A stretch of 64,000 nt of DNA from Roseobacter weihaiensis (GCF_020622345.1 NZ_JACNMO010000001.1:62001-126000); one strand, 5' to 3'; shown: positions 18,866-28,263, numbered from the stretch's first letter. Notes: a model not told the origin generated them from the sequence alone. Numbers and translations: made by a program.

Positions 18866-19303
18866 ATGTTTGCAGAATTTCTGAAAAAACTCACACAGCC
18901 CGAAATTGACGAACTTCCGGACGAGGATGCGCGGCTTGCTTTGACAGCCCTTCTGGTCCGCATTGCCCGGTCAGACCACGACTATAGCACAGGCGAAAAG
19001 GACCGGATCGACCGGATCAACGCCCGTCGCTACGGTCTTGGCCCAGGAGCCGTCAGCGCCCTGCGCGAAGAGGCCGAGGCGCTCGAGGCCGAGGCACCCG
19101 ACACCGTGCGTTTTACCCGCGCGATAAAGGATGCTGTTCCTTATGATGATCGCCTGGCGGTTGTCAAAGCACTGTGGGAGGTCGTCCTGGCCGATGGGGC
19201 GCGGGCGCAGGAAGAGGACGCGCTTGTCCGCATGGTGACGAATTTTCTGGGCGTCAGTGATCGAGACAGTGCACTTGCCCGGCAGGAGGTTGCGGGCGAC
19301 TGA
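18866..19303 (+). CDS. TerB-like helical protein, second copy
   Basis: Also 145 residues and clearly paralogous to the gene before it: LALTALLVRIARSDHDY aligns with the equivalent helix there, and VVKALWEVVLADGARAQEEDALV with its second motif. The acidic residues that could bind a metal (SDHDYS; LADGARAQEED) are better conserved here than in the first copy. The stop codon overlaps the next start in TGATG, so the three genes are likely an operon. The role is unknown. Confidence 0.8.
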   Translation: MFAEFLKKLTQPEIDELPDEDARLALTALLVRIARSDHDYSTGEKDRIDRINARRYGLGPGAVSALREEAEALEAEAPDTVRFTRAIKDAVPYDDRLAVVKALWEVVLADGARAQEEDALVRMVTNFLGVSDRDSALARQEVAGD

Positions 19304-20037
19304 TGATTGCCAGCCTGCCGATGTACGACACCGCAGCCACGCGGGAGGCAAACGACAGATTCTGGCACAGCATCAGGGAAGAAATCGGATTTGGCCCGGA
19401 AAAGCTGGACAGGGTCCGCGATCCGCATGCGGTGTGGGCAGATCCGGATCTGCTTTTGTCTCAAACCTGCGGCCTGCCCTTTCGGACCGAACTTCATACA
19501 AATACACAGCTTGTGGGCACCCCTGACTATGGGCTGAGCGGTTGCCCCGCAGGGTACTACAGATCACATCTTGTGGTGTCGGCGGATGATCCGCGCCAGA
19601 CGCTGTCGGACTATGCCGATGCGCGACTGGCGCGGAACGATCCTCGGTCGCAATCTGGTTGGGCGGCTATTGAGCAACAGCTTGTTGAGGAAAAGCTGCC
19701 GTTCAGCTTTGCAGATCGGGTCCTTGAGACCGGCAGCCATGCCCATTCTGTGCATGCCGTTGCGGAAGGTCGGGCAGATATTGCGGCGATTGATGCTGTC
19801 ACCTGGGCACTGCTGGAACGCGATGATCCGGTCACCAAAAGCCTGCGTGTGCTGCAATCGACCGGGCCTACGCCCGGGCTGCCGTTTATCAGCGGGCCGG
19901 ATCAGGACGCCAGACTGATTTTACGCGCAGTCCGCACTGCCATCTCACGGCTTGGAGTGCAGGACCGAAAGCTGCTACATCTCAAGGGGGTCGTTGAAAT
20001 CCCTGCGCGCGCGTATCTTTCTGTGCCGACACCCTGA
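19303..20037 (+). CDS. PhnD/SsuA-like substrate-binding domain protein, no signal peptide
   Basis: The 244-residue protein resembles periplasmic phosphonate-binding proteins: LPMYDTAATREANDRFW at the start, QTCGLPFRTEL near 52-62, then YRSHLVVSADDP and GRADIAAIDAVTWALLER (about 150-167), the hinge and second-lobe motif of the PhnD-like family. Unlike transport proteins it lacks a signal peptide, and no permease or ATPase follows in the same operon. It starts inside the stop of the second TerB gene. A cytoplasmic ligand-binding role is inferred. Confidence 0.8.
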   Translation: MIASLPMYDTAATREANDRFWHSIREEIGFGPEKLDRVRDPHAVWADPDLLLSQTCGLPFRTELHTNTQLVGTPDYGLSGCPAGYYRSHLVVSADDPRQTLSDYADARLARNDPRSQSGWAAIEQQLVEEKLPFSFADRVLETGSHAHSVHAVAEGRADIAAIDAVTWALLERDDPVTKSLRVLQSTGPTPGLPFISGPDQDARLILRAVRTAISRLGVQDRKLLHLKGVVEIPARAYLSVPTP

Positions 20038-20168
20038 CAGTTTGCTGCTGCGAAACAGGCAAAAGGGTAATCTGACCCTGCGGAAACTGCGAAATGATGC
20101 TTTCAAAGTTGCAAAGGGGGCATTTTTCCTCCCTTATATCGCATTGAAACAATAATGAGACTGGCGCC

Positions 20169-20945
20169 GTGGACCTTCAGCCCCCCGTCATCGAGATGAA
20201 AAACCTGCACAAAGCCTATGGGTCACTTGAGGTGATCAAGGGCGTCGACATCACGGCCCAAAAAGGCCAAGTTATTTCGCTGATCGGGTCCTCGGGGTCC
20301 GGAAAATCCACCTTGCTGCGGTGTTGCAACCTGCTCGAAGACAGCCAGCAGGGCGAGGTTGTTTTCAAGGGGGAACCGGTCATCTGGAAAGGATCGGGCC
20401 ATGCGCGCAGACCAGCGGATGGAGATCAGGTGATGCGCATCCGGACCAATCTCAGCATGGTGTTTCAACAGTTCAACCTCTGGTCACACATGACGGTCCT
20501 TGAAAACGTGATGGAGGCCCCTGTCACTGTCCTGAAACGAGACCGCAAAGCGGTCGAAGAGGCCGCACGCGGCTATCTGCAAAAGGTAGGGATCAGCGAT
20601 AAATGCGATATGTATCCGGCGCAGTTGTCCGGCGGCCAGCAGCAGCGCGCCGCCATTGCCAGAGGTCTTTGCATGGAGCCGGAGGCCCTGCTGTTTGACG
20701 AACCGACCTCCGCGCTCGATCCTGAACTGGAGCAGGAGGTCGTCCGTGTCATCAAGGATCTTGCCGCCGAAGGGCGGACGATGCTGATCGTGACCCACGA
20801 TATGAAACTGGCTGCTGATGTATCAGACCACGTGGTCTTTCTGCATCACGGACGGATCGAAGAACAGGGCCCGCCAGAGACACTCTTTGGCGCGCCCAAA
20901 TCAGAACGTTTGCGAGGCTTTCTTTCAGCCACTCTCGCAGCGTAA
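20169..20945 (+). CDS. Polar amino acid-type ABC transporter ATPase
   Basis: A 258-residue ATPase of the HisP/GlnQ type. The Walker A is GSSGSGKST (residues 39-47), the Q-loop lies in MVFQQFNLW, the signature is LSGGQQQR, Walker B is ALLFDEPTSALDP and the switch histidine is in IVTHDM. The insert WKGSGHARRPADGD after the first lobe is typical of the histidine/arginine/octopine branch. Translation seems to begin at GTG 20169; the ribosome binding site is weak. It is the first of eight same-strand genes to 28252. Confidence 0.93.
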   Translation: MDLQPPVIEMKNLHKAYGSLEVIKGVDITAQKGQVISLIGSSGSGKSTLLRCCNLLEDSQQGEVVFKGEPVIWKGSGHARRPADGDQVMRIRTNLSMVFQQFNLWSHMTVLENVMEAPVTVLKRDRKAVEEAARGYLQKVGISDKCDMYPAQLSGGQQQRAAIARGLCMEPEALLFDEPTSALDPELEQEVVRVIKDLAAEGRTMLIVTHDMKLAADVSDHVVFLHHGRIEEQGPPETLFGAPKSERLRGFLSATLAA

Positions 20946-20977
20946 CCCCAATAAGAAACGAAACGGGAGTATCAAAA

Positions 20978-21703
20978 ATGAAAACACTGATCCTGACAAC
21001 CACAGCGCTGGCGCTGACCGCTGGCCTGGCCTTCGCGGATGGCCACGGTAAAACCATCCGCATGGGCACCGAAGGCGCCTACCCTCCCTACAACTTCATC
21101 AATGACGCCGGTGAGGTCGACGGTTTTGAGCGTGAGTTGGGCGACGAACTTTGCGCGCGGGCCGAACTGACCTGCGAATGGGTCACGAATGAGTGGGACA
21201 GCATCATCCCAAACCTCGTATCGGGCAACTACGACACAATCATTGCAGGGATGTCGATTACCGACGAACGGGATGAAGTCATTGATTTCACACAAAACTA
21301 TACGCTACCTGATCCCTCTGCCTATGTCGTGACCTCGGAAGATGCGGACATCGAAGGCGGTGTGCTGGCAGCACAGGCCAACACCATTCAAGCGGCCTTT
21401 ATTGCCGCTTCGGGCGCCACGCTGGTTGAATTTGCGACGCCCGAAGAGACCATCGCAGCCGTCAAGAATGGCGAAGCAGACGCGGTTTTGGCCGACAAAG
21501 CCTTCCTGACGCCGATCGCGGATGAAGACCCCGACCTGATGATGCTCGACAAGGAAGAGCTGATCGGCGGCGGTATCGGCCTGGGTCTGCGTGAAAGCGA
21601 TACTGAGTTGAAAGAGAAATTCAACGCGGCCATCACTTCGATGAAGGAAGACGGCTCGCTGAACGCGCTGATCGCCAAGTGGGAAATCGGCGGCGGCTTC
21701 TAA
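20978..21703 (+). CDS. Polar amino acid/amine-binding protein of ABC importer
   Basis: A 241-residue periplasmic solute-binding protein with a signal peptide cleaved near residue 20 (GLAFA/DGHG). The family 3 (HisJ/ArtJ) signature is clear: GTEGAYPPYNFINDAGEVDGFE (split here over about 29-50), then NLVSGNYDTIIAGMSITDERDEVIDF. The binding pocket keeps acidic residues, consistent with a cationic ligand, but the ligand is not proven. GGGAG precedes the ATG. A stem-loop follows the gene and may give higher expression than the downstream permeases. Confidence 0.92.
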   Translation: MKTLILTTTALALTAGLAFADGHGKTIRMGTEGAYPPYNFINDAGEVDGFERELGDELCARAELTCEWVTNEWDSIIPNLVSGNYDTIIAGMSITDERDEVIDFTQNYTLPDPSAYVVTSEDADIEGGVLAAQANTIQAAFIAASGATLVEFATPEETIAAVKNGEADAVLADKAFLTPIADEDPDLMMLDKEELIGGGIGLGLRESDTELKEKFNAAITSMKEDGSLNALIAKWEIGGGF

Positions 21704-21716
21704 GTCTTTGAAACCA

Positions 21717-21743
21717 GACGGGAGAGCGTTGCGCCCTCCCGTC
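21717..21743 (+). terminator. Stem-loop between binding-protein and permease genes
   Basis: GACGGGAG (21717-21724) pairs exactly with CTCCCGTC (21736-21743). A T-rich stretch starts about 10 bases later (21754-21759). Such intercistronic hairpins usually stabilise the binding-protein mRNA or thin out downstream transcription. Confidence 0.65.
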
Positions 21744-21768
21744 CTTATCCGCGTTTTTTAAGACTGCA

Positions 21769-22665
21769 TTGAGGCTCGATATTTTCAGTTTTTGCACAGA
21801 CCCAAGTACCCTGCCCGAGTGGCAATGGATGGCGTGCTATCTGACAACGCCAAAGCACATGTCGCTCTATTGGTCGGTACTGACCGTTTTGTTGCTATTG
21901 GCCGTGACGGCTCCGGTGGCCCTGGCCTTCGGGTTTGGCGGAGCGTCCGCCGCGCGATCCTCAATTGCGCCTCTGCGCTGGTTCGGCAAAAGCTACATCG
22001 CAATTGTGCGCGGTGTGCCCGATATTGCGTTCTTTCTGTTTTTCGTCATCGCTCTGGATCAAGGTATTGAATACCTCAGGCATCGGGCGCTCTGCCCGGA
22101 CTGGTCGGAACCGATCCGACAGGGCAATGATTTCGTGGTGTGCCAAGCGGCAAAAATGCCCTTGGGCGAAGCGCCGCAGTGGGTGCATGAAACCTATGGC
22201 TTCACCCTCGCGGTTTTCACTTTTGCCATCGTTTTCGGGGCCTTCGCCGCCAATGTGCTCTTTGGCGCGATGCGCGCGGTCCCCCATGCGCAGCTTGAGA
22301 CCGCTGCCGCCTACGGTCTGTCCCGACGGCAGACCTTCTGGCGGGTCCTCGTGCCGCAGATGTGGGTCTTTGCCCTGCCGGGTCTTTCCAATCTGTGGAT
22401 GGTGCTGATCAAGGCCACCCCGCTGCTGTTTCTGTTGGGGGTCGAAGATATCGTTTACTGGGCACGCGAACTGGGTGGCACCAAAACGTCGCGCTTTACC
22501 GAATACCCTCACGGGGATTGGCGCATGTGGTATTTTTTGGCGCTGCTGGTCTTTTATCTGGTGTTCACCCGGGTGTCTGAAGTCGTTCTCGACAAGATCA
22601 TGAACCGGCTCACCCATGGGCAGGCAACAGCGGGCGGTGAAGCGCAGCGAAAGGCTGCCGCGTGA
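21769..22665 (+). CDS. Amino acid/amine ABC transporter permease, first
   Basis: A 298-residue inner membrane permease of the HisMQ type with about five to six membrane segments. The ATPase-docking EAA loop is ETAAAYGLSRRQTFWRVLVPQ (about residues 181-200). Compared with classic HisQ it carries an extra periplasmic insert (about 105-140, with two Cys), a form seen in Rhodobacteraceae. The apparent start is TTG at 21769; no ATG or GTG lies in frame before the conserved N-terminus, and the next ATG (21829) would remove part of it. Confidence 0.87.
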   Translation: MRLDIFSFCTDPSTLPEWQWMACYLTTPKHMSLYWSVLTVLLLLAVTAPVALAFGFGGASAARSSIAPLRWFGKSYIAIVRGVPDIAFFLFFVIALDQGIEYLRHRALCPDWSEPIRQGNDFVVCQAAKMPLGEAPQWVHETYGFTLAVFTFAIVFGAFAANVLFGAMRAVPHAQLETAAAYGLSRRQTFWRVLVPQMWVFALPGLSNLWMVLIKATPLLFLLGVEDIVYWARELGGTKTSRFTEYPHGDWRMWYFLALLVFYLVFTRVSEVVLDKIMNRLTHGQATAGGEAQRKAAA

Positions 22666-23468
22666 GCTGTTGGGACACAATTCAGGACTACGGCCTGCGG
22701 GCCATCGGCATCGGGGAGCGGCTATTGCCGCGTGAAGATTTCACGCTCTGCCAACAGGTTACACTGATCGGATCCGGCATGATCTGGAATGTCTACTTCG
22801 GCGTCTTTGCCCTGATTACGGGCTTCTTTCTGGCCACGGCCCTGGCGGTCGGCAAAGCTTCACCCCGCAAGATATTCCGCAAACCCGCGGAGTGGTTCAT
22901 CTTTATCTTTCGCGGCTCGCCGCTCTTCATCCAGTTCTTCTTTGGCTACTTTCTGTTCCTGAACCTCAAATCCGTCTCGCCCTTCTTTGATCCGTTTACG
23001 GCGGCCTGGCTTGGAGCGCTGATTGTCCTCTTTTTCAACACGGCCGCCTATTCGGGGGAGATTTTCTACGGCGCTCTCTTGTCCATACCAAAAGGCGACA
23101 CCGAGGCCGCAGATGCCTACGGGATGACCGGCTGGGCCCGCTTTCGGCGGGTGATCTGGCCCACGATGCTCAGGCTCGCCTGGCCGGCCTATACCAATGA
23201 GGCAATCTTTCTGTTTCATGCGACCGCCCTGGTGTTCTTCTCCGGCTTTCCGGCCTGGCAGCAACGCGGCGATGCCCTCTATTACGCGAATTACTTTGCG
23301 GACAAGACCTTTAACCCCTTTGTGCCCTATCCCATTCTGGCCGGATATTTCATCTTGCTGACCCTGATCATCGTGGCGATCTTTGGCTATGTGAATGGCC
23401 GCCTGAACCGCCATTTACCCCGCGAAGCCAAGCCCAAATTGAGGTTGCGTCCAAACCTGATCCGGTAG
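22662..23468 (+). CDS. Amino acid/amine ABC transporter permease, second
   Basis: A 268-residue permease, partner of the preceding one. The EAA loop reads EAADAYGMTGWARFRRVIWP near residue 150, after FNTAAYSGEIFYGALLSIPKG, both typical of HisM-type subunits. Five or six membrane segments are visible. It starts at GTG 22662 inside the upstream stop (GTGA), so the two permeases are coupled. Together with the ATPase and binding protein they complete a four-gene importer. Confidence 0.9.
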   Translation: MSCWDTIQDYGLRAIGIGERLLPREDFTLCQQVTLIGSGMIWNVYFGVFALITGFFLATALAVGKASPRKIFRKPAEWFIFIFRGSPLFIQFFFGYFLFLNLKSVSPFFDPFTAAWLGALIVLFFNTAAYSGEIFYGALLSIPKGDTEAADAYGMTGWARFRRVIWPTMLRLAWPAYTNEAIFLFHATALVFFSGFPAWQQRGDALYYANYFADKTFNPFVPYPILAGYFILLTLIIVAIFGYVNGRLNRHLPREAKPKLRLRPNLIR

Positions 23469-23557
23469 TATCCATAATTTGATCAAATTAGGGGTGACGC
23501 TGGCTGCGGCAAAAGAGCGGATCCCGGTGTCACCTCAGCTCACAAGACGGGTGATCT

Positions 23558-24892
23558 ATGAAAAACTGGCTTCGCAAGAATCCTGAGGTTCGCACGATCC
23601 GCGTTGCCGCTTCTGACCTCAATGGGCAAGCGCGCGGTAAACGTATCCCGTCCCGCTTTGCTGACAGTGTATTGCAGGATGGCACCCGCTTCCCGATGTC
23701 TGTTCTGAACCTCGACATCTGGGGCAAGGACATTGACGCAAGCCCGCTGGTCTTCGAGACGGGCGACCGGGACGGCGTGCTGAAACCGACCGAGCGGGGC
23801 TTTGTTCCGATGCCGTGGCTCGCCTCGCCAACCGCATTGCTGCCGATCTGGATGTTTCACGATGACGGGCGGCCCTATGATGGGGATCCGCGACACGCCT
23901 TGCGGGCTGTGCTCGAGCGGTACAGGGCGCGCGGGCTGACCCCGGTTTGCGCCGTTGAGCTGGAGTTTTTCCTGATCGACGATTCCGGGCCCGCGCTGGC
24001 GGTACCGGTCTCGCCACATTCCGGCAAGCGCCGCACCGCAGCCGAGACGATGTCGATCCGCGCGCTTGATCAGTTCGACGCCTTTTTCACCGATCTCTAT
24101 GATGCCTGCGAGGCGATGGATATCCCCGCCGATACAGCCATTTCTGAATCGGGCATGGGTCAGTTTGAGATCAACCTGATGCATTGCGACGATGCGCTGC
24201 GAATGGCTGACGATGCATGGCTTTTCAAGATGCTGGTCAAGGGGTTGGCAAGACGTCATGGCTTTGCCGGCAGTTTCATGGCCAAGCCCTATCAGGAGAC
24301 CTCAGGCTCTGGCCTGCACACGCATTTTTCGGTGCTCGATCAGGCGGGCCGCAATGTGTTTGATGACGGCAGCTCCAAAGGCAGCGCGCTGCTGCGCCAG
24401 GCCGTGGCGGGATGCCTGAAAGCCATGCCGGGCTGCACGCTGGTTTTTGCTCCGCATGCCAATAGCTTTGAGCGGATGGTGCCCGGCGCCCATGCGCCCA
24501 CGGGCATCAGCTGGGCCTATGAAAACCGCACTGCGGCGCTGCGGATCCCGTCGGGAAACCCTGCCGCGCGCCGGATCGAGCACCGGGTTTCAGGCGGCGA
24601 TGTAAACCCCTATCTGATGCTCGCGGCGGTGCTGGGGGCGGCCATCGGCGGGATCGAGGATGCCGCAACGCCCCCGGCACCGATAACCGGCAATGCCTAT
24701 GCCACCGACCTGCCACAGCTGCCGGGGGATTGGCAAACCGCAATAGACACTTTCGACGGGGACGCAGAGGTTGCCCGTATCTTTGCCCCCGATCTCATTC
24801 GCAACTTTGTGCTGACCAAGCGGCAGGAACTGCAATCCATGCAGGATTTAACACCTGATGAGCAGGGAGGCCTTTATCTTGATACGGTGTGA
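23558..24892 (+). CDS. Glutamine synthetase-like gamma-glutamyl ligase, first
   Basis: The 444-residue enzyme belongs to the glutamine synthetase fold, in the branch that gamma-glutamylates amines (PuuA-like) rather than ammonia assimilation. Metal and ATP-site motifs are present: AVELEFFLID (about residues 129-138), SESGMGQFEINL (about 198-209), SGSGLHTHFSV (about 249-259) and NRTAALRIPSG (about 321-331). The adenylylation-site region of GlnA is absent. It directly follows the ABC importer and precedes a glutamine amidotransferase by 3 bases, so it probably glutamylates the imported amine. The exact amine is unknown. Confidence 0.85.
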   Translation: MKNWLRKNPEVRTIRVAASDLNGQARGKRIPSRFADSVLQDGTRFPMSVLNLDIWGKDIDASPLVFETGDRDGVLKPTERGFVPMPWLASPTALLPIWMFHDDGRPYDGDPRHALRAVLERYRARGLTPVCAVELEFFLIDDSGPALAVPVSPHSGKRRTAAETMSIRALDQFDAFFTDLYDACEAMDIPADTAISESGMGQFEINLMHCDDALRMADDAWLFKMLVKGLARRHGFAGSFMAKPYQETSGSGLHTHFSVLDQAGRNVFDDGSSKGSALLRQAVAGCLKAMPGCTLVFAPHANSFERMVPGAHAPTGISWAYENRTAALRIPSGNPAARRIEHRVSGGDVNPYLMLAAVLGAAIGGIEDAATPPAPITGNAYATDLPQLPGDWQTAIDTFDGDAEVARIFAPDLIRNFVLTKRQELQSMQDLTPDEQGGLYLDTV

Positions 24893-24895
24893 GCC

Positions 24896-25573
24896 ATGAA
24901 AATCGGTATTCTGATGACAGGGCATCCGCCCGATACGATGATGGAACAGGGCCTTTATGATCGGTACTTTGACCGTCTGCTGGAGGGCCACGGGTTTACC
25001 CTTGAGGGGTGGCCCGTGGTGGATGGCGTTTTCCCGGAGACTGTCGAACAGGCGGACGGCTGGCTTATCACGGGCTCCAAACACGGGGCTTACGAACCGC
25101 ACGACTGGATACCGCCGCTCGAAGACTTCGTCCGCGCCGCCTATGTTGCAGGCCGCCCGATGATCGGGGTCTGCTTTGGCCATCAGATCATTGCACAGGC
25201 CATGGGGGGTCGCGTTGAAAAGTACGAAAAGGGATGGTCTGTCGGGTTGACAGATTACCATATGAGTGGCCGCACCTACGCCATCAACGCCTGGCATCAG
25301 GATCAGGTCGTGGAGCGTCCGTCCGGCGCAGATGTCATTGCCCGCACTGACTTTTGCGAAAACGCAGGCCTGCTCTATGGCGATCTCATCTGGACGATCC
25401 AGCCGCATCCCGAATACGACGCCGACTTCATCGCCGGTCTGATCGAGCACCGTGGCAAGGGTGTCGTGCCCGATGACCTGCTCGCGGCCGCAAAAGCAAC
25501 ACTGGATGCACCCAGTGATCGTATGGAAATCGCACAGATGATGGCGGATTTTTTCAAGAAAGAGAGGGCCTGA
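24896..25573 (+). CDS. Class I glutamine amidotransferase, probable gamma-glutamyl hydrolase
   Basis: The 225-residue protein is a stand-alone class I amidotransferase domain. The nucleophile is in IGVCFGHQII (near residue 90) and the His-Glu pair in IQPHPEYDADF (near 170). It resembles the GMP-synthase-like group rather than E. coli PuuD. In this context it most likely removes glutamate from a gamma-glutamylated intermediate. It is packed between the two ligases: 3 bases after one, and TGATG overlap with the next. Confidence 0.85.
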   Translation: MKIGILMTGHPPDTMMEQGLYDRYFDRLLEGHGFTLEGWPVVDGVFPETVEQADGWLITGSKHGAYEPHDWIPPLEDFVRAAYVAGRPMIGVCFGHQIIAQAMGGRVEKYEKGWSVGLTDYHMSGRTYAINAWHQDQVVERPSGADVIARTDFCENAGLLYGDLIWTIQPHPEYDADFIAGLIEHRGKGVVPDDLLAAAKATLDAPSDRMEIAQMMADFFKKERA

Positions 25574-26931
25574 TGGCCAACTGGATGGATGAGTTGCCGA
25601 GTGCTGCCCAAAGCTACCTTGAGGGGCGTCGGCTGGACGAGGTGGAATGCATCATCTCGGACCTGCCGGGCATCGCCCGCGGCAAGGCGGTGCCGGCTTC
25701 CAAATTCGCGCGGCAGGACTATTTCCATTTGCCCGACAGTATCTTCTACCAGACCATCACGGGCGACTGGGGGGAGGCCGCAGGCGAGGACGGGTTTATT
25801 GAAAAGGACATGATCCTCAAACCGGACATGGAAACCGCGACCGCCGCCCCCTGGACCGGCGACTGGACCTTGCAGGTGATCCACGACGCCGAGGACCGCG
25901 ACGGCACACCGGTGCCCTTCAGCCCGCGCAATGTCCTCAAACGGGTCTGCCAGCTTTACCGCGACAAGGGCTGGGAACCGGTGGTAGCGCCCGAGATGGA
26001 ATTCTTTCTGGTCGCGCGCAACATCGATCCGGCCCACGACATCAAACCGATGATGGGGCGCTCTGGCCGTCCGGCAGCGGCGCGGCAGGCCTATTCGATG
26101 ACGGCGGTGGATGAATTCGGGCCGGTCATCGATGACATCTACGACTTTGCCGAAGCCCAGGGCTTCGAGATCGACGGGATCACACAGGAAGGCGGGGCCG
26201 GTCAGCTGGAGATCAACCTTCGGCACGGCGATCCAGTCAGGCTTGCCGACGAGGTTTTCTATTTCAAGCGCCTGATCCGGGAGGCCGCCCTGCGCCACGA
26301 TTGTTTTGCGACCTTCATGGCCAAACCTATCGCGGATGAGCCCGGCAGTGCGATGCATATCCACCACTCCGTGCTTGACACCGAAACCGGACGCAATGTG
26401 TTTTCCAACGAGGATGCCAGCGAAACGGATATCTTCCGCCATTTCATCGCCGGGCTGCAAAACCAAATGCCCGCCGCCCTGGCCGTGATTGCGCCCTACG
26501 TGAACAGCTATCGGCGCTACGTCAAGGATCACGCCGCCCCCATCAACCTCAACTGGGGGCGCGACAACCGCACCACCGGCATTCGCATTCCGCTGTCGAG
26601 CGCCGAGGCGCGCCGGGTTGAAAACCGCCTCGCCGGGATGGACTGCAACCCCTATCTGGGCATCGCGGCAAGCCTGGCCTGCGGCTACATCGGCATGGTG
26701 GCGCAGCAAGAGCCCGAAGCGGAATTCAAAGGGGACGCCTATGATGGGGACGGTGATATCCCACGGGTCCTGGGCACGGCGCTTTCACTCTTTGAAGAGG
26801 CAACTGATTTGCATGACGTGCTCGGACCCGAATTCGCACGAGTTTATTCCATCGTGAAACGCGCGGAATACGACGAATTTCTGCAAGTGATCTCGCCGTG
26901 GGAGCGCGAGCATCTGCTCTTGAACGTCTAG
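25573..26931 (+). CDS. Glutamine synthetase-like gamma-glutamyl ligase, second
   Basis: A 452-residue paralogue of the first ligase. It has APEMEFFLVA (about residues 138-147), TQEGGAGQLEINL (about 203-215), PGSAMHIHHSVL (about 257-268) and RDNRTTGIRIPLS, the active-site set of the PuuA-like group. This copy is closer to classical gamma-glutamylputrescine synthetases than the first. Having two different ligases suggests two amine substrates or a mixed oligomer; this is inference. It starts inside the amidotransferase stop. Confidence 0.87.
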   Translation: MANWMDELPSAAQSYLEGRRLDEVECIISDLPGIARGKAVPASKFARQDYFHLPDSIFYQTITGDWGEAAGEDGFIEKDMILKPDMETATAAPWTGDWTLQVIHDAEDRDGTPVPFSPRNVLKRVCQLYRDKGWEPVVAPEMEFFLVARNIDPAHDIKPMMGRSGRPAAARQAYSMTAVDEFGPVIDDIYDFAEAQGFEIDGITQEGGAGQLEINLRHGDPVRLADEVFYFKRLIREAALRHDCFATFMAKPIADEPGSAMHIHHSVLDTETGRNVFSNEDASETDIFRHFIAGLQNQMPAALAVIAPYVNSYRRYVKDHAAPINLNWGRDNRTTGIRIPLSSAEARRVENRLAGMDCNPYLGIAASLACGYIGMVAQQEPEAEFKGDAYDGDGDIPRVLGTALSLFEEATDLHDVLGPEFARVYSIVKRAEYDEFLQVISPWEREHLLLNV

Positions 26932-26947
26932 GCGCGGGTTGGACAGC

Positions 26948-28252
26948 ATGGACCTGCTCTACGCCAATGACACGCAAGGCGCCTACCCGCAAAGCTGGTA
27001 CGCAGCCACGACCGAGCCGCTTGCGCCCTACCCTGTGCTCACCGGATCGGAACGGGCGGATATCTGCGTGATCGGGGCAGGCTATACCGGGCTGTCTGCG
27101 GCCCTGCATCTTGCTCAGGCCGGGCGGCGGGTTGTGCTGCTGGAGGCGCAACGCGTGGGATTTGGGGCGTCGGGTCGGAACGGTGGGCAGCTGGGCAGCG
27201 GTCAGCGCGTCGATCAGGAAGAGCTCGAAACCATGGTGGGGTTGGATCAGGCGCGTGCCCTCTGGACCCTGGGCGAGGAGGCGAAAGATCTGGTCAAAGG
27301 TCTGATTGCCGATCACAAGATCGCCTGTCATCTCAAACCCGGAGTCGCCTGGACCGCATCAAGCCCCGCTGAGGTGCAGCATCTGCACGACTATGCAGGG
27401 CTCTTGCAAAGCAGATACAACTACGATCAGGTCGAACCGCTGAGCGCCGAAGGCTGCCACGCGCTCTGCCCCTCCCCCGACTACAAGGGCGGGATACTCG
27501 ACATGGGGGCGGCCCACCTGCATCCGCTGGCCTTTGCGCTGGGTCTGGCCCGCGCCGCAGAAGCCGCCGGTGTCACCATCTGCGAGCAATCCCGCGTCAT
27601 TGCGCTTGAGTACGGCGCCAAGGTCCGCATTCGGACCGAAGAGGGGGATGTGACGGCGGACCATGCGATCCTGGCCTGCAACGGGTATTTATCGGGCCTC
27701 GCCCCGTCAGTGACCGCCCGGGTCATGCCGATCAATAACTTCATCGTGGCAACGGAACCGCTCGGCGCAAGAACAAAAGAGGTGTTGACCCGCGATGTGG
27801 CCGTAGCGGACAGCCGGTTCGTGGTGAACTACTTTCGCCTCTCTCACGACGGTCGGCTCCTCTTTGGCGGCGGGGAAAGCTATGGCTACCGCTTCCCCAA
27901 AGACATCGCCGCCGTTGTGCGCAAACCGATGGAGATGGTGTTCCCCCATCTCAAGAACGTGCGCGTGGAGTATGCCTGGGGCGGCACCTTGGGCATCACG
28001 ATGAAACGCTTTCCCTATTTGGCGCGGGTCGCGCCCAATGTCTTGTCGGCTTCCGGCTATTCCGGCCACGGCGTGGGAACGGCAACCCATGCAGGCCAAC
28101 TCATGGCCCGTGCGATCGAGGGCGAAGACAGCGGGTTCAAAACGATGCAATGCATTCCGACGCCTGCGTTTCCGGGCGGCGGCGCTTTACGTACGCCACT
28201 GCTGGTTCTGGCCATGACGTGGTATGCGTTGCGAGACCGGCTCGGGGTCTGA
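26948..28252 (+). CDS. FAD-dependent amine oxidoreductase (PuuB/DadA type)
   Basis: The 434-residue protein starts with a Rossmann FAD-binding site, ADICVIGAGYTGLSAALHLA (about residues 37-56), followed by ASGRNGGQLGSGQR, the motif of gamma-glutamylputrescine oxidase and related DAO-family enzymes. The C-terminal GYSGHGVGTATHAGQL closes the FAD site. In the pathway inferred here it oxidises the gamma-glutamyl amine to an aldehyde. No aldehyde dehydrogenase follows, so that step must be encoded elsewhere. ATG at 26948 is chosen over TTG at 26939. The gene converges on phaR. Confidence 0.9.
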   Translation: MDLLYANDTQGAYPQSWYAATTEPLAPYPVLTGSERADICVIGAGYTGLSAALHLAQAGRRVVLLEAQRVGFGASGRNGGQLGSGQRVDQEELETMVGLDQARALWTLGEEAKDLVKGLIADHKIACHLKPGVAWTASSPAEVQHLHDYAGLLQSRYNYDQVEPLSAEGCHALCPSPDYKGGILDMGAAHLHPLAFALGLARAAEAAGVTICEQSRVIALEYGAKVRIRTEEGDVTADHAILACNGYLSGLAPSVTARVMPINNFIVATEPLGARTKEVLTRDVAVADSRFVVNYFRLSHDGRLLFGGGESYGYRFPKDIAAVVRKPMEMVFPHLKNVRVEYAWGGTLGITMKRFPYLARVAPNVLSASGYSGHGVGTATHAGQLMARAIEGEDSGFKTMQCIPTPAFPGGGALRTPLLVLAMTWYALRDRLGV

Positions 28253-28263
28253 CCGCGACCCGC

